Shown here: one piece after another, positions 1 to 10,260 of the stretch
Position numbering within the stretch: the first letter of the stretch is position 1
Layout of the letters: each line of letters opens with the position of its first letter
Assembly: GCA_032690845.1 (NCBI GenBank)
Contig: CM064423.1
Location: 32,138,044-32,202,043, forward strand
Direction: 5' to 3'
From: Eleusine coracana subsp. coracana
Taxonomy: Eukaryota > Streptophyta > Magnoliopsida > Poales > Poaceae
DNA length: 64,000 nt
Program-made: the position numbers and the translations under genes
Notes under the pieces: model-generated
Databases searched by the model: none
Told to the model about the DNA's origin: nothing
Seen by the model: only the letters and a program-made list of their open reading frames with translations

Positions 1-1
1 A

Positions 2-301
2 AATTCAGCCATATACAAAGAGAAAACAAAGAAGTTGTACGACAAGAAGCTTTTGAAGAAGGAATTCAAGGAAGGAGATCGGGTGCTCCTATTTAATTCA
101 CGATTCAGATTATTTGGTAAAGGCAAACTGCGAATAAAATGGGAGGGACCTTATCTTGTGAATACGGTGTTACCTTCGAGAGCGGTAATCATAATGGATG
201 GCAAGAGAAGCAAGTACACGGTGAATGGACAACGTTTAAAGGTATACCTAGAACCTGACACATCTGAATTAAAATCTTTTGATGTGTATTTCACTACTTA
301 G
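2..301 (+). pseudogene. Athila-type Ty3/gypsy pol, C-terminal end of integrase (fragment)
   Basis: The reading frame is open from the window edge and stops at 299-301. It encodes the last 99 residues of the integrase, identical to 28900-29199 in U2. The basic stretch followed by GDRVLLFNSRFRLF and, near the end, NGQRLKVYLEP is the pattern of the C-terminal integrase domain of the Athila/Tat branch, where a beta-rich GPY/F-like module (here KWEGPYLV) follows the catalytic core. There is no chromodomain. The upstream catalytic parts lie before the window but can be read in U2. Confidence 0.85.
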
Positions 302-547
302 TACCCCGTGTGGTCGAGCTTAACGACGTAAAACAAAGGCTTGTATGTATTTTGATTTTTTGTAGTTTTTCTTTTTCTGATTTGGTAATTTAGTGTATCG
401 CGCCGATCGGCGCAGCCCTACACCGATCGGTGCCGTAGAGTCCTTTTGGTTTTTGAGTCGGTTTTGGACCTTGCCTTTTTAAGACTCGTTAAATTCCACG
501 AATAAGAGAAAGAGTCCTAGACCAATTGGAAATCAAGGGATATAAAT
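302..547. other. Athila spacer between pol and the 3' open frame
   Basis: Non-coding. It holds the first palindrome pair: a perfect 14-bp palindrome at 400-413 and a variant at 421-432, with cores 20 bp apart. I see no promoter or splice signal that I could defend. Confidence 0.6.
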
Positions 548-2212
548 ATGAGGGGACAGCAAACCCACGGATCAACTCGTATTACATCGTCACCAAAACA
601 AACCCTAAGAGCAGAAGCGATGGAACGCGGCGCATCAGACAGAAATCAAGGCGGCGCCGATCGGCGCGACTCATGCGCTGATCGGCGCGACTCTGGAGCC
701 AATCGGGTCGGCGGGGGATTTCCTCAACCTTCTGCAAATTGGTCCTGGGAAGAAGTCGACGAAGTGTTGACACCAACACGAGATGATCCTCTCGTCTGGT
801 CAGATCTGCAGAAGCAATTCATGAAGAAAAGCGAAGCTGACGCGTGGAACGCCGACAAGGTGAAGATGGACAATGAACTTCGGCAGATGATGAAGAGAGT
901 ATTGATGCGCAAAGGAAAATCTGTCGCGCCTATTACAAGTGAAGCAGTTTCTCAAAGGTATACCATGGAAAGTCTTCTTGATCTTGCTAAGCGCTAGTCG
1001 TATGAGGATTTCCTATCTTTCGAAAGATCATTAACTGAGCAATAGAAGGAAGAGCTAGATGAAGAGAGGACCCTCACAATCCATAGGTGCCGACTTTATA
1101 GTGAATATGACATTGCCGCCAAGTATGAACTCAAGCTACGAGAGGAAGCCGAAGAAGCTATGTACCAGCGGGATGCGAAGAAGGATCTTCAAGCTAGAAG
1201 GGATGAATCCTTTCCCAGGGTTCTTACCGATTGGGAAAGTTTTCAAGAAAATAAGATTCATAGGAACGGTTGTAATGAGGGTTGCAAGCGTTTCTTTTGT
1301 GCGAAAGATCTTCAACGCAAGGTTAAACTCCAATTGGCAGAAGATCCAGCTTTCATACCTAGAGATTTAATATATGATAATGGCTATCGAGCAGTCCCTA
1401 GAGGGAGGACACCTAAGGAGATTAATGATGAGATTTTACGAAGGCAGCAGAATAAGGTGATCCGTGAGCGTAATCTAGAGCAGTTAGCTGAGTATATGAA
1501 GGAAGATGATAGCTGAGCTGATCGGCGCGACACTGGAGCCGATCGGCACGACCTAAAGATGGCTGAATTTATTGATCTGACGGCTTTGCCAAGTGAAGAC
1601 GAAGAACCTTCTGCAAGGAAGTGTGACACTACACTAGAGGTTCGCAGATCTGCTAGACTATCGGGTAAGCCAATTAAAAAGTATTTTGAACGGGATAGCG
1701 ACTTTGATACGTCATACTATTTGGAAACTTTGGAAAGCAGTGATCCTAGTGTGCTTGGAGATTTTAGTGATGATTTTGATATGCGAAGAAGCTTTGGTAG
1801 TCCTGAGTTCAAAAATCAGAAAACACTTGCAGAATGCAGTAATGATAGGGCAGCAGGAATTTCAACAAGAGTTAATGGTAATGCAGAGGAAAGTGGAGGA
1901 AGTCGCAATGGTGGAAGAACACCACTGCGCCGATCGGCGCAACCTTTGCGCCGACCGGCTCGGAGGAATTTGAATAGTGCCTCCCCTTATAGCGTTGAAA
2001 ATCATAACCTGCAACCGCCTACTTGCTGTCCTGTCTGCCGAAGAAACATTGAGCGTCTGTACCTAGACAGAGATCGTGCTTACAGGCATCAAAGAGATGT
2101 GGACCGCAGAATCCAGGATACAATCGAGATGAATGAAGCAGACTACACTTTTCTCATAAGGAATATAAGACGAATTTTCCGAGTCTTGAGCAGGCATGGC
2201 CTGCATGATTAG
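548..2212 (+). pseudogene. Athila 3' open frame of unknown function, broken by three in-frame stops
   Basis: One frame of about 555 codons runs from the ATG at 548 to 2212, interrupted only by stops at 995, 1043 and 1514. The N-terminal part is rich in ADRRDS repeats made by the palindrome motif. The middle (about 840-1510) is charged, probably helical, and has a CNEGC pair. The last third contains an acidic patch, RRSARLSGK, and near the end a CCPVCRR pair followed by a basic helix-rich tail. I see no signal peptide or membrane segment, so it does not look like an envelope gene. Athila/Tat elements commonly have extra coding sequence between pol and the 3' LTR, and the position fits that, but I recognise no domain. 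Confidence 0.7.
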
Positions 2213-3607
2213 TGTCTTGAGTTTCTTCTCTTGCAATGAGGACATTGCAAATTTTGAGTGTGGGGGAAGGGCTTTGCCATTAGTCATAGTTTTTAAGTGT
2301 TTTTGAGTCTAGTTTCTCATTTGTTTTTCTTAATCAGTGTTTATTTAAGTTTGTTTGTTTTTCTTAATGAGTGTTTATTTAAGTTTGTGTGTGTGCTTAA
2401 GAGAGTCATGAGTCATGTTGAGAGTTGCTTCAAGGTCTTTTATGTAGTTTGAATTATTGCATTGTCTTTAATAAAATTAGTGTCGATTGTCAAATTGAAA
2501 GTGCCCCATGCTATTTATCTTGTCTTTTTGATGATCGATTGGTTGATTACTTAAATTTGTTGGTTACCACTTAACTTTTAAGCTTTGTATTTGTGAAAAT
2601 TTCTTTTGACTCATCATAAGCTAAAGCAAAAGCAAGGTCTAAATATGCCTACATAGCCGAGTGAATGAAAGCAAGCTACACATTTGAACTAAGTGGATTG
2701 TAAGTAACTTTGTCAACTTTTTGCTCATGATTTCGACCAAGTTAGGAAAGGATGATCTATTTTGTTTATCTCTATATTTCTAGCCATTCTTATCCATTTA
2801 AATTCCTTGCTATCATGAAAACCATATATCTTTGTTTCTCCCTCCTCCTTGATACAACCTATGTTCTCAATAAAAGGGAATTCAGAAAATTTCCGCTCCT
2901 GGTACAAGACAGAAATTGCTGATCATACTGGGAATAGAAAAAAAAAAGGTGAAAGAAAAGAAAACATAGACCGCGCCGACCGACGCAGTGTTGCGCCGAT
3001 CGGCGCTATTGCAAAAGAAAGGAAAAAAAAAGGGGTTATTATAGAAAAAGAGGTAAAGAAAAAATATATATTCCCTAAGAGGCAGTAAGGTCATCAAAGA
3101 AAGCACATTTCTGATTATTTCTCATTCTTTGCCATTGTTATCATTGAAATTCTTTTTAGATCTTCTACATTCCTCTTCTCCATTAAAAGTTCTTTTTCCA
3201 AGAAAATTCTTTCTTAATAGGCATGATTGAGCACATTGTTGACATGGTTAATCTTATGGTTTAATTTAGTTATATAGCCCTCCAAGATCCACATACAATC
3301 CTTGATTCGATAGGAGAGGGAAGGAAATACACTTGAGACCTAGAGAAGACCAAATGTTTGATGTTTGATGCTAAAAGATGAGTTGAGGAGAACTAAAATT
3401 GTTTTTGAAAAAGTTTTGTGGTGATTTGATTAAGTTCAAGTATGATATGTCGATTGGTTAAAAGGAGATGAGAGAAGATCTTTGTGGTGTGATAACGAAT
3501 AAAAATGATGATTGAGATTGATTGTATGAGAGATAGTGTGAAAATTCTTATTACATATTTGATTTTGTATTGCTCGAGGACTAGTAATGATTTGAGTGTG
3601 GGGGAAC
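2213..3607. other. Athila 3' non-coding region with two polypurine tracts
   Basis: AT-rich DNA without a credible gene. The same 13-base purine-rich string GAGTGTGGGGGAA occurs twice: at 2256-2268, just after the 3' open frame, and at 3594-3606, one base before the LTR. The second is in the right place to prime plus-strand DNA synthesis; the first may be a central or duplicated tract. Palindrome cluster 5 is at 2973-3006. Confidence 0.65.
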
Positions 3608-4480
3608 TGTTGGTGGTTTCTAGATGCCCATGTTATCTACTAATAAGGAATGTTTTGCGTCTTAATTTGGTAGTTGGACAAACAATTAACCCCATATTTG
3701 CATATATTTGTAGTTGTTCTATTTTGGATGTAATCCCAGGAAACAGGTGTAAAACAGGGCAATTATGGATAAAGAGCTGAAGAGTAACGAAGATGGGCCA
3801 GATGCGGAGCCGCGCCGATCGGCACGACGCTTGCGCCGATCGGCGCAGCAGGGAAAGATGACGAAAACACGATCCGGTCCAGGAAAGATGAAGGCCCAGC
3901 CCAGTATGAGTTAGAGTCAGTGGAAGTTGACCTAATCCTGTCGAGTATAAAAGGAAGATAATTATCAAGAGCCAAGAGACGGAAGGAGAGATGGCAATCA
4001 CGAGAAGCAGTTATTAGAACTAGGGTTCCAGGATATTGGCGGCGGAGGTTGGTTAACACCTACGAGATTCACCAGAAGTGTATCGGCCAATACATTTTTG
4101 CCCATTACATAGTACAAGAAACCAGTGGGGAGCTAATAGCCTCTGTAGTGACAGCCGGGGTGAACAAAACTACCATGTCTTGTAGAATATTAGAGTCATC
4201 ACTCGAGTTGATAAGAATAAGGTTGCATGCTAGTGAACCAATCCTAAGGAGAGAATCCTTCATCATCCTGTTACCTCTTCAATAACTTTCACCTTCCACT
4301 TTCTCACCGTCATCATTCACATGAACCAACCCATTGCAATTTGTTAGTAACCATTTAATAGTATTAGTTCTGCTCGTTCCCTATGGATTCGTTAACCTTG
4401 GAATACTCTGAGGGGAAAAGAGCTACAGCTATACACCGTCCTCTTGCGGTATATAAGTGGGTGCGTAATTACGACCAACA
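3608..4480 (+). mobile_element. Athila 3' LTR (U1)
   Basis: The 873-bp LTR starts TGTTGG and ends CCAACA, a perfect 6-bp terminal inverted repeat, directly after a polypurine tract. A TATA-like TATAAAA lies at 3945-3951. Palindrome cluster 6 (3812-3846) is about 100 bp upstream of it, in the presumed U3. The LTR stops abruptly in a minus-strand coding fragment, so the next five bases (GCAAC, 4481-4485) are the expected target-site copy. The 5' LTR lies before the window. Confidence 0.85.
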
Positions 4481-4587
4481 GCAACCCTCCTGGCCCTCTC
4501 TGATTCTGGGTCCAGCCTGGTCCTCTTCTTGCTCTTGGGCTTCTCAGGCCTCTTACCCTTGCCCTTGTCCAGTCCTGACCCTGCCAT
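4481..4587 (-). pseudogene. Element G: first ~35 codons of a gag-like protein, cut by Athila insertion
   Basis: On the minus strand an ATG at 4587-4585 opens a short, strongly basic frame (rich in KGKGK and KSKKR) that ends at the Athila LTR boundary. The basic start and the LTR-like sequence upstream suggest the gag start of another retrotransposon. A host gene start is an alternative. The rest of the frame should lie beyond the Athila 5' LTR, outside the window. Confidence 0.4.
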
Positions 4588-5830
4588 CTCTACTGCTGAC
4601 TGTTGTCACTGCACGCACGTAGGTATAGATAGGATAAGCATAGAACCTATGTATAAATCTACTAGCAAAGCACCGCTAGATAAGAATGCGCAATAGAAAT
4701 ACTAGCACTAAATGAAGAACATGATCACTGAACAAATAAAGCAATGTAATCAACACTGATCATGGACTATATGACTGGTGCGAGTCATCTAGTGTTCAGT
4801 TAAATAATTTGTGATAAATCTAACGGTAGACTAGATGCAAGAGACAAACCCTAGAATTTGCAGTTAGCAGATATGCATGGTAGTAATTGCAATCTAGGTT
4901 GAGCTAATTAGCAATTAATACAACTAATTATTGGCAGATAATTCTAATTGCATCAATTCAACTAATTACTCAAATTTTAGGGCATAATTGATGAAATTGA
5001 GGAAGTAGCGCAATACCCTAGGGATGCAGATCACGAACACCGAGAACAATACGACCGATCGCCGAAAAGCTTGGAACTTTGGCTAGCCGGCAATAATGAT
5101 TAAGGAGGAAAAGGCAAGCTTTGCCCTAGGCTTGCGGTGGAGTTCGGCGAGGTGATGCTTGGGCGCGCGTGCGGGTGCTGTGGCCACGAGCGGCGGCGCG
5201 GTCACGACGGCGAGCGGCGGTGGCGGCTCTCGAGCTTGCGCATGGGTGTAGTGCGGGCGGGAGGCGGCGCTGGGTGAACGCGTGGGAGTGTGGGGGCAAT
5301 ACAGAGGTGCGGCATGCGAGGCGGCTGATAGCAACATGCTCGGAGGAGCGGGCGCGGCCGGCGGTGGCTTGGTCGGCGACGATGACGAGGGGAGAGAACA
5401 CGACGGAGGCGGTGGGTTCGTGCTCTCGACTTCGGTCGAGTGGAACAGGGAAGGATCCAAGAGGATTTGACCTAGGTCAATCATGCATCGATGGCTGAGA
5501 TCAATCAAGAAATGATCAACGGTCTAGATCTAGAACTGTGTCGCACGATCAACCGTAGTGACCGGACCGTCCGCTCACTAGACCGGACTGTCCGGTCACT
5601 TCGGGGTTCCAAAAAATCAGGATTCTGGTGAACCAGAACTTATGCAGACCGGACTGTCCACTCTTTTAAAAAGATTCTGTCCGGTCTCCATTTTCCTTCT
5701 CCCCGAAGCTCTGTGCATTGCTGCACAGACCGGACTGTACGGTCATATGACCAGACTGTATGGTCACTACCAGAAAAATGCTAAGTCAAGGAATTTCTCC
5801 ATTTTCCAAGTGCCCACACTTAACACCCTA
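4588..5830 (-). mobile_element. Element G: leader and LTR-like region, orientation minus (unassigned)
   Basis: AT-rich leader sequence (4620-5080) passes into a GC-rich block (about 5100-5450) and then into copies of GACCGGAC-type palindromes at 5560/5581 (21 bp apart), 5648, about 5680 and 5728/5749 (21 bp apart). These motifs are the kind found in the LTRs of SIRE elements F and H. Long frames in the GC-rich block are proline- or alanine-rich and open on both strands, so I treat them as composition artefacts. I could not find LTR ends or a primer binding site. Confidence 0.35.
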
Positions 5831-6676
5831 ATAGAACTCTGTACTTAGAACATGAACGGAACTCTCAAACACTCCTTTTCAAAGTGGCGGTTTATGGCCT
5901 TACAATTTTCGCAAATGCCAAATGAAGAATTGAGCAAATAAGAACCAAAGCGAATAAGAGCCAAATGGGTATATACGAGCTTTAGTCTATGAACTGCGTG
6001 AGTGGGTTTGACCTTGGAGTTCATAAGATCTTGCTCAATGAGCATGAAGCACAATCCTTTCCTTTGGTCACACTTGCGGAGACGTAATCTCATATAGAGC
6101 ATGAGGCACAAATATCTCCAAATGTGACAAGCCTCCATTGTGTTTCCTATATGATGCATGCAACAAGAATTTTACATATGCAATGAAAGTAAACATGCCA
6201 TGTGAATGCAAGCAATATTAAAACAAGACACAAAGGAAACCTAACAATGTCAAGTTTGAACCCCTCCCAAGCTTACTCACTATAAGCCATACCCTTGCCT
6301 TGAGATAAGCCAAACCACCGTCTTAAGCACTCCCCCTTGCTTATAGCTATCTTGGATGGGTTAGACATTGACTAATTTTTATATGTTTTTCTTTTAGTTA
6401 TTTACACATGTATGGATGCAAAGCATACTAGTCACAAAAGGAGTCATAATTACCATGCAATGCAAGAGAAGGAAAAACACACTATGAAAACCAAGAACTA
6501 ACACAGTTACCTCCCTCATGAGTAGATATGACGTTGAGGTCCATGTCACTTGTGGTGGCCTTCAATTGATTTTCATGAAGCTCCCGGTCCACCACCACCA
6601 CCATCTTCTACGTCTTGTTCTTGGGCACCCACTTGTACTTCGTTGACCTCTCAAGATCAACAATGCACTTAGGCAC
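5831..6676 (-). mobile_element. Element F: 3' non-coding remnant after loss of pol
   Basis: Read on the minus strand, 6240-6380 resembles the 3' non-coding sequence of plus-strand element H near 13090-13200 (shared AGCTTGGGA and GTGAGTAAGC blocks). The gag of F lies directly upstream, so protease, integrase, reverse transcriptase and RNase H are missing through an internal deletion. I see no polypurine tract or 3' LTR of F, so its left end is also lost. Confidence 0.5.
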
Positions 6677-8604
6677 CTATATGCTCTTGACCTTTCTCTT
6701 CTTGTTTGGTGGTCCCAAAGCCTTAGCATTCACCTTGCCATCCTTGTTCCTAAAAAGCTTGAAATGTGTGTTCTCATGGAACAAGTTAGCATTAGGCAAA
6801 ACATTGGAACTTGTCACCATAGGACAATCCTTGATGGTGTGGTCATCCTTGCAACACCTCTGACAATAGTAGTCATCGGCGAGTAGGGGTTTGATCCATG
6901 CGGGGATGGAGTCACTCGTCCCGATGATGTCGATGGCGGCTGGATATGAGCCAAGTCCCCGATGAGAGACATTGTTCACAAGGTTTCTCCCAAGAATATC
7001 CTTGTGGATGGCTCTACCACGTGTAAGCCTCTCAAAGCCATCCATCATCATTTTCCTCTCTTCCTTGAGCTTGTGATATTCCTTCAAAACAAATGGCTCA
7101 AGAGAAGAAACCTCGACCAATGTGGTTAGTTCACCATACATAGTAGAAGCATCACTCTTGGATGAACTAGAGGAGGGAGAGGCAAGGTTACCAACATTGA
7201 TGGCCTCAAAAGTAACTTCAAGGGCCTCGCACTTCTCACGTAGCTCTACATGATCACCCTTGAGTTTGTCATAACTCTTATTTAGGGCCTCATGAGATGT
7301 GACAAGGTCCTTGAGCTCACTCTCAAGCTCACCAACACGGTCCTTAGCCAACTTACACTCTTTTCTTACCACATCCAACATTTTGGATTTCTTGACGGTG
7401 ATGTCGCAGGCTTGCTCAAGGAAACTCCAAAGTTCGGCGCAGGAGAGCTCCTCATCATCGCTATCGTCACTGCTTTCATCCTCGCTCTCCCCAAGTTGGC
7501 TCGCCGCCATGAGGCACGCGGGAGGTGGACGAAGAGCTCGTGGTGATGTGGTCTTGGTCATGGCTAGGCCGGCCACTTCTTCATGACTTGAGGAGGAGGA
7601 CTCATCACTTGAGTTGTCACTTGTCCACTCTCCAACAAGGGCCTTGCGTGAGAACTTCTTCATGTGGTCTTGAGCTTTGCCCTTGCCTTTGCTCTTGTCC
7701 TTGTTGAAGTACTTCTTCTTCTTTTGCTTGGCTTTGGTGTCTTCTTCTTCATCATCATCACTTGAGTCTTGGGACTTGAAAGCTTCGTTCTTGGGCTTGG
7801 GACAATCTCAAACAAAGTGGTTCTTAGACGCACAGTTGTAGCACTTGCCCCTGGACTTGGAAGCAAATTTATTCTTGAAGGTCCTCATATTCTTCATGAG
7901 AAGAGCCAAGTCCTCACTCAAGTCATCTTCTTCAATCTCTGCCTTCTTCTTGCTCTTCTTTCTCTTGACAGGCTCTTGCTTCTCGGCTTGAACAGCAAGG
8001 TTAGATGGTTGAGGATCATCCAAACCTAGCTGGTAGCTCTCGAAGGCTGTGATCTTGCCAAGTACATCCTTCATGGTCTTGGTCTTGAGGTCACCTTGCA
8101 AGGTGAAAGTGATGATGGACTCATACTTAGGGTCTTTGAATAGCCTCAAGAATCTTCTTATCACCTGAACAGGCTTCAACTTGAAGTCATCCCCAAGAGC
8201 ATTGATCTCCTTCACTAGAACATGAAAGCAAGAATAAACAGTGTTAGCTCTCTCATGTGGCAATCTAGTGATGTTATCAGACTTGTTCTTCAGCACATAG
8301 TATCTTTCCTCTTTGACAAATATGTTCTATGGAGACCCTGAATCTCAGTCCAAATACCATGTGCTATGGAACTAGCATCCAACCTAGCAAAGACATCCTT
8401 AGATATGCATGCAAACAGAGCATTCTTGACCTTAGCGTTGCTCTTAATAAAATCAGGCTCAAGCAGGTTCACATCCGCATCAGACTCGTAAGTGACCATC
8501 CATATCTCTGGATCAAGGGACTCCAGGTAGGCTTGAATGTGAGCCTTCCAATACCCGTAGTCCTCCCCATCAAAAATGGGAACACTCCCCACCTGTCCCG
8601 GCAT
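6677..8604 (-). pseudogene. SIRE-like copia element F, gag (broken)
   Basis: The start at 8604 begins MPGQVGSVPIFDGEDYGYW, the usual opening of plant copia gag. The frame slips near 8325, then continues in one frame from 8296 to 6677 with one stop at 7808-7810. That stop lies inside the first CCHC zinc knuckle, between the H and last C of CYNCASKNHF. A second CCHC knuckle, CQRCCKDDHTIKDC, lies in the C-terminal part (about 6855-6900). Between them are an acidic serine-rich stretch and a predicted coiled coil (about 7200-7400). The frame ends in a basic stretch with no protease after it. Gag packages element RNA; this copy could not make an intact protein. Confidence 0.8.
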
Positions 8605-8642
8605 CCTTACTCAAGGCGGTGAAGCCTCAAAGATGAGCACTT

Positions 8643-8655
8643 GGCTCTCATACCA
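8643..8655 (-). other. Primer binding site of element F
   Basis: On the minus strand the sequence is TGGTATGAGAGCC, one base from the initiator-methionine tRNA complement TGGTATCAGAGC used by copia elements. It lies two bases inside the LTR end at 8658 and 39 bases before the gag start, which sets the orientation of F. Confidence 0.8.
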
Positions 8656-8657
8656 CT

Positions 8658-10260
8658 TGTAAGGACCAAAGGCGTACCAAGAGGGGGGGGTGAATCGGTA
8701 AGCCGCTCACGAATCTAAATACTTCAATTTACACCACTAGAGCCTAGAAATCATTGCAACCTAACAAGTATAGTAGGCCAAGACCCTACACATGATAGTG
8801 TTCATGATGATAGCAAGCGCAGAAGCAAAACACACTAGCCTATGCAAGCCACAATTCAACCTAGTTACTAGAGGACGCAAATGCGGAATAGTAAAGAGGG
8901 GGTCAAGAAATGCTCATGATTTTTTCCCTAGGTCTCGGAAGGATGGCGCCTTCCCCTACTCCTCGTTGGACCACTCCCGCCAGAGTCTCGGTCCCTCCCA
9001 CCACCACTGTGGAGTTCTCACCCATGAGCCCGCAATCACTCCCGGAGTGAAGACACGGTTCGCGTCACTTCTTCCACCAAGGTACAAGCTCGCCTCCCTC
9101 AAGAACATGCCGGACTACTCGAGCCGACACGGGCGCTCACTAGCGATGACCCTTTCACCGGCGGGCTCAAATCATGTACAAACATGTGACAGCCTTCACA
9201 ACCGATCATGATAGGCTCGATCACCGACACCTAACCGGTCTAGGTCTCATCATTGACCAAGAGTAACAACATAGTTCGCACCCTTAAGGACACTTAGCCT
9301 TAGATGTGGAAGATCAATCCATGTTACTCTCACTAGCACTCTCAAGATATGCAATATCTCCTCCTAGTGCTCTCCTCTTTGCCTCTTGGCTCTCACCAAA
9401 TGCTCCAAGCAATTCCACTGGGAAAGAGAGGTCACCAAGACCCCAGCAACAAAGTTATATAGTCTTCTAGACCCAATGACCGGACTGTCCGGTCACTGCC
9501 AGACCGGACCATCCGGTCTCTCTGGAACGACTCCCAGAACCATTGGCTGCTCTGTCTAAACAACTCCTCTGTACTGACCAGACCATCCGTTCAGACTTTC
9601 TTTTTCCATTCCAGAGAGCTCCCAATTTACGTCCTCTCTATCTCGGCGCGTCTCCATACAGACCGGACCATCCGATCACTATTGATCTCTGCACAGACAA
9701 ATTCCTTGCAAACTTATCTCTGTCCACTTAGTGACCGTACAGTCTGGTCTCCACTGACCTCTCTATCCGGTCACTTCGTCCAGAAGCTGAAACTCCTCGT
9801 CCTCGCTTGACTTCATTTCCTGACTTCTCCGAACAGCTCCTTGGCTTATCCACTGTCACCTGGTGCCTGTGATTTTACTGAGCAACCTTGTACGTCACCG
9901 ACTAGACATGACCTAAGAGAAATGACCTAGACCCCTTTGATAGTCCGGTTTTTCCTATGGACTCAAAGCCCTAACAACTAGACAAGTGTTCCCAACACTT
10001 GCTCCGTAGCTTGTCCTTAGCTTTGATCCATCTCCATCAACCACCCTTGGACTCCATCAAGTTCACAAGCCTCCATGTTTACGGTCATTTTCATCAATCG
10101 CCAAGGCAACCATCATCCATATGATTTGTAGTAGAGTTTAGAGATGATTCCTACATAGACAACACTCGTGTAGATATTAGCCCACAATTTCATAGTTGTC
10201 ATTTATCAGCAAAACATTCATAGCTTGGGGATACAATCATCCATGGTCATGAAGCTTACA
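8658..10260 (-). mobile_element. Element F 5' LTR (U1), SIRE-like
   Basis: The 1,603-bp LTR reads TGTAAG...CTTACA on either strand. It shares long blocks with the LTR of H in the opposite orientation (for example around 8935-9010 versus 15540-15650). GACCGGAC-type palindromes occur at 9478/9502 (24 bp apart), about 9575, 9660 and 9733. A minus-strand TATA-like CTATATAAC lies near 9454-9463. An 8-base G run at 8683-8690 is 11 bases in U2. It ends exactly where the integrase gene of H resumes. Confidence 0.8.

Larger units (their letters stand above)
400..3846. repeat. Paired 14-bp palindromes of the Athila element, U1 (clusters 1-6)
   Basis: The motif is GCGCCGATCGGCGC and close variants. Sites: 400-413 with 421-432; 654-667, 675-688 and 696-709 (a triplet); 1515-1528 with 1536-1549; 1927-1940 with 1948-1961; 2973-2986 with 2993-3006; 3812-3825 with 3833-3846. 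Core-to-core distance is 21 bp in five intervals and 20 bp in two, leaving a 6-7 base spacer that often begins GAC or AG. Clusters lie in a spacer, in the 3' open frame, in the 3' non-coding part and in the LTR, and nowhere in neighbouring elements. The function is unknown. Confidence 0.9.

Noticed and set aside
548..2212. Athila 3' frame as an envelope gene
   Set aside because: No signal peptide, no transmembrane segment and no coiled-coil fusion layout visible.
5083..5508. Proline/alanine-rich open frames on both strands in a GC-rich block
   Set aside because: Frames overlap on both strands, lack any domain, and follow from GC composition without stops.
7292..7707. Plus-strand open frames opposite the gag of F
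   Set aside because: Shadows of the gag coding strand; serine/leucine-rich antisense of acidic codons.
8792..9211. 139-codon open frame in the LTR of F (also 37690-38109)
   Set aside because: Lies wholly inside an LTR shared with H in opposite orientation; no domain and no start context.
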